Of a stretch of DNA of 64,000 nt, positions 48,196 through 58,920 are shown piece by piece. Position numbers and translations under genes: made by a program. The stretch comes from Hermodice carunculata (lineage: Eukaryota > Annelida > Polychaeta > Eunicida > Amphinomidae), in the NCBI GenBank assembly GCA_964020975.1, contig OZ026620.1:75327600-75391599 (forward strand), given 5' to 3'. The notes beneath the pieces were generated by a model that was given only the letters and a program-made list of their open reading frames with translations, did not search any database and had not been told where the DNA came from. Within the stretch, counting starts at the first letter, position 1. Every line of letters begins with the position of its first letter.

Positions 48196-48414
48196 AAAAC
48201 CAGAGCCATGCGTGGGGGGCATAAATGTCTCGCCAGAATAATTCAAGCCACTCCCAAGTTTTTCTATAATGCTCATTCAAGTATGACGTAACCAATGAAG
48301 TATGAAAGTGATGGTACAAATCTGTAGTGACCATCACTATCAATCATTTACCCAAGTTTGAAAGCCCTACCCAGTGCAGTTAGTGAATTCAACCATGCCT
48401 CTTTAACTTAACCC

Positions 48415-48654
48415 TTAACCCCTTTAACTGGCCAAAAGTGGTTATATGTAATCTGCTTCAGTGCTTTCAGCTAATTTCAAAATTAATGAAAAACAACTTG
48501 ACTGAAAATTGTGGACCTACACAGATGAGGCCTAGCTGTCAATATCACAAGCACCATGTCAACAGCTTTCCCTGGCATGGGTTGGGCACTTAGTGCACTA
48601 CCCATGTCAAAGAAGGCTGTTGACCCAGTCTTAAATCAAAGGGGAAAGGGTTAA
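48415..48654 (-). mobile_element. TTAA-type MITE, family C
   Basis: TTAACCCCTTTAACTGGCC at the left and 'aaaggggaaagggttaa' at the right. The core 'gtcaacagctttccctggcatgggttgggcac' has a partly decayed partner. Confidence 0.75.
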
Positions 48655-48665
48655 AGATATATATG

Positions 48666-48891
48666 TTAACCCTTAAGGTGCTGCTTGAAGACTGAGTCAA
48701 CAGCTTTCCTCGGGACACTTTGTGCTCAAAGTGTTCAAGGAAAGCTGTTGACTAAGACTACCTTTTGCTTTAGACTAGGCTTGCTGGCATTTGAATGAAA
48801 GGTATCTTCATATGGAACTTTTTACCATTGTATGTTAGACGGCAATGAGAAAACAACTACAGCCGTGATCATATAGCACTTTAAGGGTTAA
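48666..48891 (-). mobile_element. TTAA-type MITE, family B2
   Basis: TTAACCCTTAAGGTGCTGC at the left, 'agcactttaagggttaa' at the right; complete 226-bp copy. It gives the full length of the element nested at 14539. Confidence 0.8.
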
Positions 48892-49384
48892 TTATGACAA
48901 GCTGTGGGTTCATGCTCTCAGTGCTGAATTTCTTGTGGAAACACCTTGGGAAGATATGTTATCAATATCAAAACAGCTTCCTTCTGGTATTCTTCTTTAC
49001 CAATCACATTTTTATGGTACATGTAGTTTTTTGTGTCATTTCAAAATTTTTGCCATGGAAACAAAATGGAGCCAAACATTTCTCTAGTGTACTCTCTTAA
49101 CGCCTACCACCCCAGAGTCTGCCAAGGACGGTCTGGTGTTGAATATTCTACAAGCAAATTTTATACAAGTCTCTTTTTCTTTTGTCCACAATAATGAAAT
49201 GCAAACTACAAGGAAACTCCCATGAAGGCACTATTAACTGCACAGAGCCAGGCCGATTCTGATCCTCCACAAAGAGATGACTCGGCAACTTTCAAAACAT
49301 ATCTGCCTGCTTGCCTGACCCTGACAATGGTATTTTAGGGTTATATAATGCAAGCTGTCAGAATATATAACAGAAAGCTAGAAG
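48892..49384. other. No recognised feature
   Basis: No listed repeat and no exon supported. Confidence 0.3.
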
Positions 49385-49495
49385 CCCATCAGTGACCACA
49401 AAACCCCTCGGCCAGGATGGAGGGACAGACAGATGGACGGACGCGTAGGTAACGACAATAACCCTCCAGTAAGTCAGGTTACTTCTGTTTAACCT
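49385..49495 (+). repeat. Repeat tail fragment
   Basis: 'ggacagacagatggacggacg', 'cgtaggtaacgacaataaccc', 'ctccagtaagtcaggtta': the fixed tail of families E/I without its usual body, placed directly before a family E copy. Confidence 0.45.
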
Positions 49496-49524
49496 GATGA
49501 CACAGCTTTGGTGCAAATGCAATG

Positions 49525-50300
49525 AGCAGAGATATCATGGCAAGGCCATTTTTCTTCAATGCAGTCCTGTGACCTAAATATGTGACCCAGTGACCTAGTT
49601 TTCAATAGGTACCTGAGGCATTCTTAGGACCAACTGCCATAAATAATTGATGAAGCTATACATTCAGTATTTTTTTAGATATTGTGTAAATGGCATTTTT
49701 TTTCAATGTACTACTGTGACCTAAATATGTGACCTAGTGATCTACTTTTCAATAGGCACCTAAAGCACCTCAATGGCCTTCTGTGATAAAAAATTTGGTC
49801 TCTGTAAAGTGAATATTTCTGGAGATATGGCATGGCAAGGCCATTTTTCTTAAATGCAGCACTGTGACCTAAATATGTGACCCAGTGACCTAGTTTTTAC
49901 TAGGTGCCTGAGGCATCCTTAGGACCAACTGTCATAAATAATTGGTGCAGCTACAATGAGTAATTTAATATTTGAAGATATCATGGTATAGCCATTTTCC
50001 TTCAATGTGGCACTGTGACCTAAGTATGTGACCCAGTGAACTAATTTAATTGGCATCTGGGGCATTCAATATTTTTTAAGATATTGTGTTAATTTAACGC
50101 CTATTTTTTGCAATGTAGTGCTGTGACCTAAAAATGAGACCTAATGATCTATTTTTCAATAGGCACCTCAATAACCCCTTGTGATAAAAATTTGATTTCT
50201 GTAAATGAGTATTTTTGGAGATTGGACATTAACAAGGCATGGACAGACGCATAAGTCACGACAATCCCCCTCCAGCCTTATGGGCCGAGGGGTAACAACT
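49525..50300 (+). repeat. Modular interspersed repeat, family E, longest copy
   Basis: Modules start at GATAT-type motifs near 49532, 49677, 49818, 49977, 50079 and 50218. Each has 'gtgacctaaatatgtgacc', 'gtgacctagtttt', 'ataggcacctgaggcat', 'aggaccaactgtcataaataattg'. The last is followed by 'catggacagacgcataagtcacgacaatcc' and 'ttatgggccgaggggtaaca'. No coding signal. Confidence 0.7.
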
Positions 50301-50465
50301 GACATGCACAGATTGAAGGCAAGTGTGTCAATACATTCTTTAACAAAACTATTCAATGTCATCATTTTGCACTTCTTTATATTAAGATAAAACCCACTGG
50401 GGTTTTGATTACAGTCTTTGCAGACAAAACTGCTCAGCCTTCCTGAGCTGGACTATGTCTAAGAG

Positions 50466-50779
50466 TTAACTCTTTCACTACCAATTATCACTGAAGTTGA
50501 ACAACTTAAAAACAAATCGCTCTGAATTATAATAAGGGTGCTACATTCATGTTCCTTGTAAAAAGACCTTTCATTCAAGTACCAGCATGCCTGTAGTTAC
50601 ATAGGATATAATAGTCCAGGTCAACAGATTTCTTTCAAGTACCAGCATGCCTGTAGATATATAGAATAGAACAGTCTAGGTCAACAGCGTTCCTCTGTAT
50701 GCTTTGGCCATGTGCAATGCGTCAGCATGCTGAGGAAAGCTGTTGACTCCATCAAAAAAGTGGCACTGAAAGAGTTAAC
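50466..50779 (+). mobile_element. TTAA-type MITE, family B, with an internal duplication
   Basis: TTAACTCTTTCACTACCA and 'ggcactgaaagagttaa' ends. About 60 bp ('ttcaagtaccagcatgcctgtag..gtcaacag') occurs twice in tandem (about 50571-50690). It shares its right TTAA with the next element. Confidence 0.75.
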
Positions 50780-51037
50780 CTTTAAAGTGTTGGTTTCTAG
50801 ACTCCGTCATCAGCTGGCCTCAGCACAGTTTGGGCCCAATTCACCCAGAGACTGTGCTGATAAAAAACTGTTGACCGGAACCATTTACCCCCTGCGGAAA
50901 GCCATTGATCTAGAGCACGCCATTGTGAATGGTCCTACATACAAATCTGAGCAAAAATGTTTCCTGGTTACGAGAAATTTGAGTAAAAATATTGAGGCAG
51001 ATGATGCCTATGGGCGATTTAAACCGGAAAGGGTTAA
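50776..51037 (+). mobile_element. TTAA-type MITE, family C variant
   Basis: TTAACCTTTAAAGTGTTGG at the left and 'aaccggaaagggttaa' at the right. The core 'gtcatcagctggcctcagcacagtttgggcccaat' is only partly paired with 'agactgtgctgataaaaaactgttgac'. The 119-codon frame across this element and the B copy is an artefact. Confidence 0.65.
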
Positions 51038-53434
51038 AGAAGAACGCCAGCAGGAGGCCAGACGCCTTTAACATTTCCCTTCTTAATGCTACATAACATC
51101 TTTTCTTTTATGGCAGTTAGTTGGATTCATTCTGAAGGTCGTTTGTATCCAGTGATACCTGAACAGGCCTTTGATAAGAGCCGCCTGCAGACACCTGTTT
51201 ATGGATAGACACACCTGCCTTGTGTATTCCACAATGGCACTTTGATGCCAAAAAATGCCACGTTACATTTCACTGTTGTCTCGTGTTTCACGTTGCTCAC
51301 TCATTTAACCTTCCTTCCGATTCCTTTTGCCTGAATAATTTGACGAGTTGCAGGGTCACTGACTTGTGCTATTGTTTGCAAGGAAATGGGACTGAGCAGG
51401 TCTGAAAGGACTAAACCCAATCCACCGGGCTTTTTTCCTAATTCATCACAGACAGGTTAAATATACATTGGTACATGCTTGTATACCACAGTAAGACACG
51501 TGTTGCTGACATCCATATGTACATGTTTTCACATGTCACAAGAGTTGTATGCAGAGATTCTCCCAGGCATAAGGGAACCCATACTTTTTTCCTCATTTTG
51601 ACAACAGCTTAAAACCCAACTGGGAACACAGATTTCAGAAAAAAAAAAACTGAATACTTTGGGAATTCTGCATGATGACAAAATAATGTGCATTGGAAAT
51701 GCCAGCAGCATGAAGAATCCACTTCGCTAATGGCCAGCTTGACCTGCCAAAAGTCGAGATTTTTTTTTTAATTTAATATTTTTAGTTATTTCTTATTTTA
51801 TTTTATCAAGTCAGGTTTTGTATTTGTTTTGAAGTTTACTGTTGAAATTATGTTTATTTCTCTGAGAGGCTAATTTTACTAAACTGGAAAAGCTTAGTGC
51901 AGTGTGATCATGCATTGCCCAGCTGAATGACCCCAAATGGATGGCTCTACCTTTCAGATCTACTGCAGCCAGTGACCACTGCCCTGGTGTAGAATTTTGA
52001 TCAAGGCCTCATCTGGATAAATGCCATCTACTGGCTATAGAAGGAACCACCCTCAGAGCTGACACAGATTTGTTGTTTTGCAGTCCACTGCTAAATTTAG
52101 TAAGTTCTACGACATGACCAGGTCTAACGGCCAGCATTGGCTTCTAACCCAGGATTTTAAGGCACACCTGGGTTGATGATTAGTACTTGATGTAGTCCTT
52201 GGTGCTTGGTATCTGCCAATTTATCAGACAAGATGAATTAATACCATGGGAAGATGCTTATTACATGGCACATATGTAAAAAGAGAAAAAACCCTCTCTG
52301 GACAATTCTCATTGTTTGGTAGCCCCCCCGGGAGTAAATCCTGTGTGTTGTCACTGCTTACATAACTTAGCATATCATTAAGGAGACACTAAAGTGGACG
52401 CAGTTCTTGGTCCTGGTTTCAAGCAGCCTGTTTTCAGCATGAGACAGAGCCCAAGAAAAGCCCTGGTGCTCATAGAGTGATGAAATAACTTGTGTTTAGT
52501 ATATATGTGAGTAGACTGGGCAAGTGCCTAACAGCAAACAGCCTCCCTCCATACAAACAGATCCTGCTTTTTGTGAATTTGTATTCCATTCATTTCTAAG
52601 TCAGACTGGTTTCGCCCTCTCGGGATGGGCTCCTCAGCCACTGAACTAGCGGTTGCTTGTTATGACTTTATGTACCTAAGGTAACACAGCCCTATATGTA
52701 GCCACAGGAATTATGTTGCTGGCTCAACACTGCACGTTAGCTTTCAGTTTTGCTCGCCAGCAGTCAATCTGACGTACTGACGTGTGCTTGGTCTTGTGAT
52801 TGACATCATGTGCATTATGTAAACAAAAGGTTGTTGTGGTATACCAGTCTAGACTCTGCTTTATTTCATTTGTATCTTTTTGATGTGTTCTTGTCACTAG
52901 GATGGTAGACCATCACAAGCAGAAGCAAAAATTAGCGAGAACTCTATTTATATTGGTTTCACTTGCAACATTTTTCTTTGTTTTGGGGTTTGTTTGTTTT
53001 TTTTTCAATTTTTTTTTGTTGGGTTTTTTTTTGGTCTGTTTCCCAACACCCCATCAAACAGTGTTTAACATTTCTAGTGTAAACAACTGTTACATACTAC
53101 ACGGGTCAAACAGAACAATTGCACATTCAGACTCTAAAGAAACAACTTACAGCAGTCCATCCTTTCACACCATCTAAACGCAAGAGGAGACGTATAGATC
53201 TGCAAGTTCGTACATGCAGAGATATAACAGTTAAAAGCCTTGGTCGTTGTTTCTATTATCAATCTGTTAATTGATTTGGCTACCCCTGATTATATTATAT
53301 GGGTAGATTACAAATATCCCTCCCAGAAATAAACACATGCTAAGTACTACATCGGAAACAATTATCAGCTACAAACAGGAAGTGTGGTCAGTGTTAATGG
53401 CATGGTAGAATTCAGGTGTAAAATTTTCAAGCGC
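51038..53434. other. No recognised feature, about 2.4 kb
   Basis: None of the listed repeats occur. Mixed AT-rich sequence with T-runs at about 51760 and 53000-53032. No frame has a motif. If single-copy, it could be intronic or intergenic. Confidence 0.3.
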
Positions 53435-53595
53435 ACAGTGAAATCTCTCTTCAAAGACTGCATCCTTGGAATTACAAAATTTTAAGAAAGGTGGTTTCTC
53501 ACAGGAATTATAAATAAGACAAAAACTACACTGCAAAGTATGCTGAACATGTGGTCTTTCAAGATAATTAAGTGATCTCTCAATACAGTGATCAC
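53435..53595 (+). mobile_element. TA-type MITE, diverged
   Basis: CAGTGAAATCTCTCTTCAAA at the left; the right end near 'gatctctcaatacagtgatcactg' is decayed; 'ggtggtttctcacaggaattataaataagac' inside. Confidence 0.5.
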
Positions 53596-54536
53596 TGTGT
53601 TAACATAAATCTAATGAATTTTGCACATATTTTTTAATTTCTTGTTCGCATCAATTTCCGTTGACTAATTATATGCCATAAATGACCACCACCCGCTGGA
53701 TACAAGTGGTCAATCATTCAATCAATCTGTGAACTCATTTCATTTCACTGTGCTCTTATTTTTGCATCAACGATGAAATTAAGAACATGGCAGTGAAAAA
53801 AATTAGCAGTGCTGTTCAGCTGAAAATCTTTGCAGCAAATTTTTCTTTACTTGTAGCATTTTTTCCACTTGTTTACATAAGAAACACTTATTTTTGAGAA
53901 AATCTGTAGCAATTTTGAAGAGCTTTGTAGCAAAATTTTGCTACAATGCTCCAGCTGGACAGCCCTGAGTTAGTCCTATGGAATGGTGAGGAGGGAGAGT
54001 CGGCATCTATGGAAGAGATGTTTATGAGTGTAAATAAAAAACTACTAAGGTTTCACAGAAACATAGTTTTAACATTACCACTTTTATGAAAAATGTGTGG
54101 ACCCTCCCCCCCTCAAAAAAAAAGACACACAAACAAAAACACAGTAAAATAACCAAAAAAATTGTGGAGTAACAAGTATACTTGAGACTAAATTTAACCA
54201 TCTATATGTGTGAGTTTTTACAAAACTTCAAATCAATAGTGAAACTGGATCAATAGTGAAACTTAATCAGCAACTGGTTCATGAGCTTTACAATATGAAG
54301 TTGTTAAAGAAATGTTTGCTAACCTCAGATGAGCCGAAATGTTGTCAAACCTATCAGCCTACTAATGTAACCATGTGCAGCTTATCAACACAAACACAGT
54401 CCTTGCAGGGTCAAACATAACTCTTCCCCAACTAATTTCCATGACTTATAAAAGTACTTGATACATTTATGAAGTTGGCTTACAAGAATGTCTTTACTAT
54501 AGATGAGCTGCACTGTTATTATTTGGCGATAATTTG
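53596..54536. other. No recognised feature
   Basis: No listed repeats or supported exon. Confidence 0.3.
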
Positions 54537-54610
54537 TTGGGGGTTTTTTGGGGAGGGGGGTTGGCGTTTTTTGGGGAGGGGGGTTGGGGTTTTTTTGTTT
54601 GTTTTTTTGT
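54537..54610 (+). repeat. G/T-rich tract
   Basis: 'tttttggggaggggggttgg' occurs twice within 54546-54590, with further G-runs, followed by T-runs. Confidence 0.65.
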
Positions 54611-54631
54611 TTTTTTTATATTTTGGCTAGC

Positions 54632-54670
54632 ATGATCAGGCAATCTATCATCTAGCATGATCAGGCAATA
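54632..54670 (+). repeat. Short direct duplication
   Basis: 'tagcatgatcaggcaat' occurs twice, 25 bp apart. Confidence 0.7.
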
Positions 54671-54675
54671 AGAAG

Positions 54676-54798
54676 AGGATACATCCCAAGTTCAAGGGAT
54701 TTATCTGGAATCCTCCTTTTTTTAAAATCCCGGAGCGAAGCGTAGGGATTTAAAAATGCAGGATTCCAGATAAATCACGAGAACAAGGGATGTATCCT
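54676..54798. mobile_element. Inverted-repeat element (first of an adjacent pair)
   Basis: AGGATACATCCC at the left faces GGGATGTATCCT at the right, with 'agggatttatctggaatcctcc' facing 'aggattccagataaatcacg' and a centre 'aaatcccggagcgaagcg'. About 123 bp. Confidence 0.65.
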
Positions 54799-54801
54799 TT
54801 T

Positions 54802-54962
54802 TATACCATGCCTTCTTTGTTTTCATGAATATAAATGCATTTTAAAATGTATTCACCAAAGCAAATCAGTCCTGTGTTGAAATTTAGCCACGAAAATTAA
54901 AGCAGGGATATATGTGCAGGTGACATATATATCCCTTGAGAAAACAAAGGAGGCATGGTATA
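54802..54962. mobile_element. Inverted-repeat element (second of an adjacent pair)
   Basis: The 23-bp arms 54802-54824 (TATACCATGCCTTCTTTG) and 54940-54962 are inverted with one mismatch. It starts 3 bp after the previous fold-back, so the two may be parts of one 287-bp element. Confidence 0.6.
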
Positions 54963-55543
54963 AACCTACATAATGGTTAGTACATGTGTAATTTAAATAC
55001 ATTGCTGATTTATACAATTTTTCCTGTGCCAGTATATGACAAAATAAGTGTGCTAGATTCATGTTGCTTGTGAATAATGCTAAAAGATGGGAATTATAAA
55101 GCTTTCACCCTCAAGCAGCAGCCATGCTACTTCATGCATGATACAGAGAAGTGATCATGACACCTTTGACTTCATGATCTGCTTAGTTTTTGGCACCTCC
55201 ACACCGACTATGTTTTCGCATAGACCAATGTCTGCTCACTATATTTATGCCACATCCCAGTCCACAGTGACCACCCTCCATTTATACATATGCACACTCT
55301 GCAAGGATCAACTCAGGACAACATTCTAGCTAAAAGGACAAGGGGTACACGTATTTTTCTTAATCAGCATTAAGAATTTTTATTTTCCATGAGGAGTGGC
55401 TTTAATTAAGTAAATATTTGCCAAAAACTGTGAAAGGGAGTGCACAATGGTGTTACCTGATTTGGTTTCTGAGCAAAAAAAAAAGTTTCAAATATAACAC
55501 AAGCCTTCAAGCACCCATCAAAGACCTTGCACAGGGTCCCCTG
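54963..55543. other. No recognised feature
   Basis: No listed repeats or supported exon. Confidence 0.3.
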
Positions 55544-55640
55544 CCCCTCAAGCATACAGGTATGTAACACAATAATATACAGGTGCATTGTGATAATCCA
55601 CCTGTATATTACTGTGTAACATACCTGTATGCTTGAGGGG
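55544..55640. repeat. Near-perfect hairpin, 42-bp arms
   Basis: The arms 55544-55585 and 55599-55640 pair with two mismatches and a 13-nt loop. The arm begins CCCCTCAAGCATACAGGTAT. It resembles either a very young fold-back element or a small-RNA-type hairpin. Confidence 0.75.
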
Positions 55641-55735
55641 TTCTGGGAGGACTCTTTCAGGATGGAAAGTAGGTCCATACCACACAGTCTGTCACTAAAC
55701 TGTGACAAGTCATGTAATACAATATACCGTATTCA

Positions 55736-56021
55736 TCCTAATAGTAGCACATGCCCTAAAAGAAGCACCCCCCCACTTTGAATCCAAGTTGTCCACATTC
55801 AAAATCAAGATTTTTCCTGTAATTAAGCAAAGATGATACTTCCAAATGAAAAATTAAATGTCACTGTACCATATTAATGTTTATTTAACACCCAAATGAA
55901 CTGTACAGCCTTCAAAACCTTCAATCAAGAAAAGTATTTATTCCATAGTCCCGCGAAAATGCTGCAAGATCTGGCAAAGCTTTGCATTGGCACAGCGTGC
56001 TACTATTAGGATGAATACGGT
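55736..56021. mobile_element. MITE with perfect 25-bp inverted repeats
   Basis: ACCGTATTCATCCTAATAGT at 55736 and its exact inverse ending at 56021 form perfect 25-bp termini. The 286-bp interior has a C-run (55768-55774) and 'aaagaagcacccccccac'. Flanks read AT/AT, so the target duplication is ambiguous. Superfamily not assigned. Confidence 0.75.
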
Positions 56022-56193
56022 ATACAATAAGCCCATTAAAAATATATATCACCGTATACTTCAGAGCCATCATGCACTGTTACCATCCAATCACTTACCT
56101 TGTTAAACCGTACTCCCCCCCCCCCCTTCATTGAGTTAAGACTGAGCAGTACCCAACCCACGCCAAGGAAACTGTTGACCTGAGGCACGTCAT

Positions 56194-56421
56194 TGTAACC
56201 CTTTCAGTGCCAACTGTCACTAAAGTCAAACTACTCTGAATCATAATAAGGGCGCTAGATTCATGTTGTTTGTAAAAAGACCTTTCACTGAAGTACCAGC
56301 ACGCCTGTACATGTAGTTACATAGAATATAATAGTCCAGGTCAAGAAAAAAAATGACAATGTGCCCAAAGTGTCAAGGAAAGCTGTTGACTCAGTCCAAC
56401 ATGTGGCAATGAAAGAATTAA
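56194..56421 (+). mobile_element. TTAA-type MITE, family B
   Basis: 'gtaaccctttcagtgccaact' at the left (TTAA decayed), 'tggcaatgaaagaattaa' at the right. The left half of the core is replaced by 'caagaaaaaaaatgac'. A family C remnant precedes it (56133-56193). Confidence 0.6.
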
Positions 56422-57857
56422 TACGCCATACGCAATTTTCATTTAAGCTGCTTTTTCAAACCTTGAAGCAGACAGCATTGGACCAGTAGCAAGCTTTGAC
56501 CAGTGGCCTTATTCATAAAACCAAACTAAGTTCAAAATTCAACTAAGTTAAAAAAAATTGGACTGTAACCAGGGTAACACTTGACACACTTTGCCACTCT
56601 TTTTTCTTTGACACATATCTCCTGTTTTGACAAACTCATAATGAAAGTCTTCAATGTTTTTATCCTAAACTAAGTAGCATCTTCGTTAGAAGATATGTGG
56701 ATGATTAACAGTATTTTTTATGCACAAAATGAGTGTTACCCTAGTTACAGTTCAATTTTTGAACTGAGTCGGAATTTTGAACTTCGTTTGTTTTATGAGT
56801 ACGGCCACAGGCGAACAGCTTTACAACATGTTCAATGTGTGAATCCAGAGACTCGATCACTTGGGACACGTCTCCATAAACCAGGAGATACCAAAGTATA
56901 ATATTTGAGCATTGTCTCTACATCTGGGCATCCAATTTCCCTTTAGTGCCATTGACCCTGTGGATGGACACGGATCTTTCTTTTACAGTGAGGTGCGGCT
57001 GACCAGGTACCTCTGTCGTCATGAGGCGTTGGGTGTAGCCAGATGCATCAGATACAGACAACATTAACAATTCACAGGTTTTCACCAGCAAGTGCCACAC
57101 TGTTGATAAACATTGCCTTTGTTTTGACTGGGTGCAAAAAGTACATGCAAAGTATCAGTTATTTTTATAGCCACACATTTTGCTCAAATTTGGCACAAAG
57201 GTTCCTGATGAGGTATGAACACACTAAATTTCAGTGACAATCTGTGACTTGATATAGCACAGCTATAAAACATTACCACATACATTGCAGTTACTTCAGA
57301 TTCATTTTTTAATTGATATGAGACACTTACTGATCTACTTTATTGTATCTAATTATTTTTCAATATTTCTATTTTATATCTTTATTTATTTTTATTTAAT
57401 TTATTATTATTATTACATTATCATCATCATCATCATCACTTTTTTTGTTTTTGTTTTTGCTTTTTGTTTATGTATTTTCCTATTTCTGATTCTACTCCAA
57501 TTACCTTTCAATTTGGAACTTTTGCTGTGAGAAACGGTTTGCATCAGTTCTCAAAGCATTAAATAAATCCACATCTTCACTTTGAGACTGTCATCACAAA
57601 CATGCAAATGATATGCAGACAATAGTTATGTAACATCAAACTGTAAAGCAATAAGCTACAACAGTCTACCTCCCATGTGAGTCTAGAATGACACGCGTTA
57701 TGTACACTCATTATCTACAATTATCATGGCTTTTAAAGGACAAATACGTAACCGAATTTTACTTGATTACAGCATTTCTATTAAGCAGAATTAAGCATGG
57801 GCACAAAAGCACGAGTTATACACAGGTCAGATCTGAGTTCAAGATTATCAGTAACAA
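56422..57857. other. No recognised gene; TTA/ATC low complexity
   Basis: 'ttttatttattttt' and 'tattattattattac' tracts with (ATC)n at 57360-57440. No supported exon. Confidence 0.35.
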
Positions 57858-58408
57858 TTAACCCTTTCTTAAATTTGTTAGAATAAGACTGAGTTAAGAG
57901 TTTTCGTTAGGGATCGCTCAACATTTTCATCAATTTTGAATCAGTACTTACAGTACACAAGGGGGTAGGGGGTAAATGGGTCTGTACACTTTCACAGAAT
58001 ATGGAAAATGATGGTAAATTTTTGGCCTGTTTTATGCAATTTTGCTACGATTTTGGGGAGGGGGGGGGTCACGAAATTTAGTACCCAAAGTACTAATTCA
58101 ACAAAGGATGATAATGTTGAACCATCCGTTCGGTTCCAACACCAAGGAAAGTTGTTGACTTGGGGCTTATCATTCTGATTGGCTATTTGCCTGCTACACA
58201 GACCAGCACTGTGCTTTCTCCACTACAAGCATACCTGAGATAGTACATAGCTTCGTCTGCTTGGAACACAAGATTGCTGCAAGTTTCTGTCAGATACAAT
58301 TCTCATTCAAATTGTGTTTCTTTGGCTATTGATCAAATGTCATCTGCTTCAATGGCCTGCACTGATTTCAGTGTGAGATTCAGCTGGTTTAAGGGGGTGA
58401 AGGTTTAG
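57858..58408 (+). mobile_element. TTAA-type MITE, family C, enlarged and decayed
   Basis: TTAACCCTTTCTTAAATTTG at the left and 'gtttaagggggtgaaggttta' at the right. The family C order ('ttgttgacttggggcttatcattctgattgg', 'gatcaaatgtcatctgcttcaatg') is present with about 300 bp extra in the core (57930-58130, including a G-run). Confidence 0.5.
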
Positions 58409-58614
58409 TAAAAGCGACACGATTTTACGAACCAGACTCTTAAATTTATGATCCATGGCCACAAATATAATGACATAATGTAGCTAATATCTACATTGTA
58501 TATTGACCAATTAAGGGCCAAATGTTCCCTGGGCACTGTCATGAATATCCACTTTATGTTGTCTCTGTTCACCACTTCATAAGACATATCTGGTGCACTT
58601 TATGCCTTATTAAC

Positions 58615-58854
58615 TTAACTTTTTCAGCACCAACTGCAACTAAAGCCAAACTTCTTAAAAAGGAACTGCTCCAAGTTATAATGAAGATGCCAGATTCAAG
58701 TTCCTTGTAAAATGACATTTGATTCAAGTACCAGTATGCCTGTAGTTACATAGACTATAATAGTCCAGGTCAACAGCTTTCCTTGGCACATTTTGGGACA
58801 TCACCCAAAGCGCACTGACGGAAGCTGTTCAAAATCTGGCACTGACAGGGTTAA
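58615..58854 (+). mobile_element. TTAA-type MITE, family B
   Basis: TTAACTTTTTCAGCACCAAC and 'ctggcactgacagggttaa' ends; core 'gtcaacagctttccttggcac'. A family C remnant (58851-58919, 'aaccagccaaaaacagttgg') follows, sharing the TTAA. Confidence 0.75.
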
Positions 58855-58920
58855 ACCAGCCAAAAACAGTTGGCGGTCAAATGTCATCTGCTTCATTGCT
58901 TTTTTTGCCAATTTCAACAG

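Noticed and set aside
50712-51071. 119-codon plus-strand frame
   Set aside because: It spans the junction of two TTAA MITEs; the sequence is repeat, not gene.
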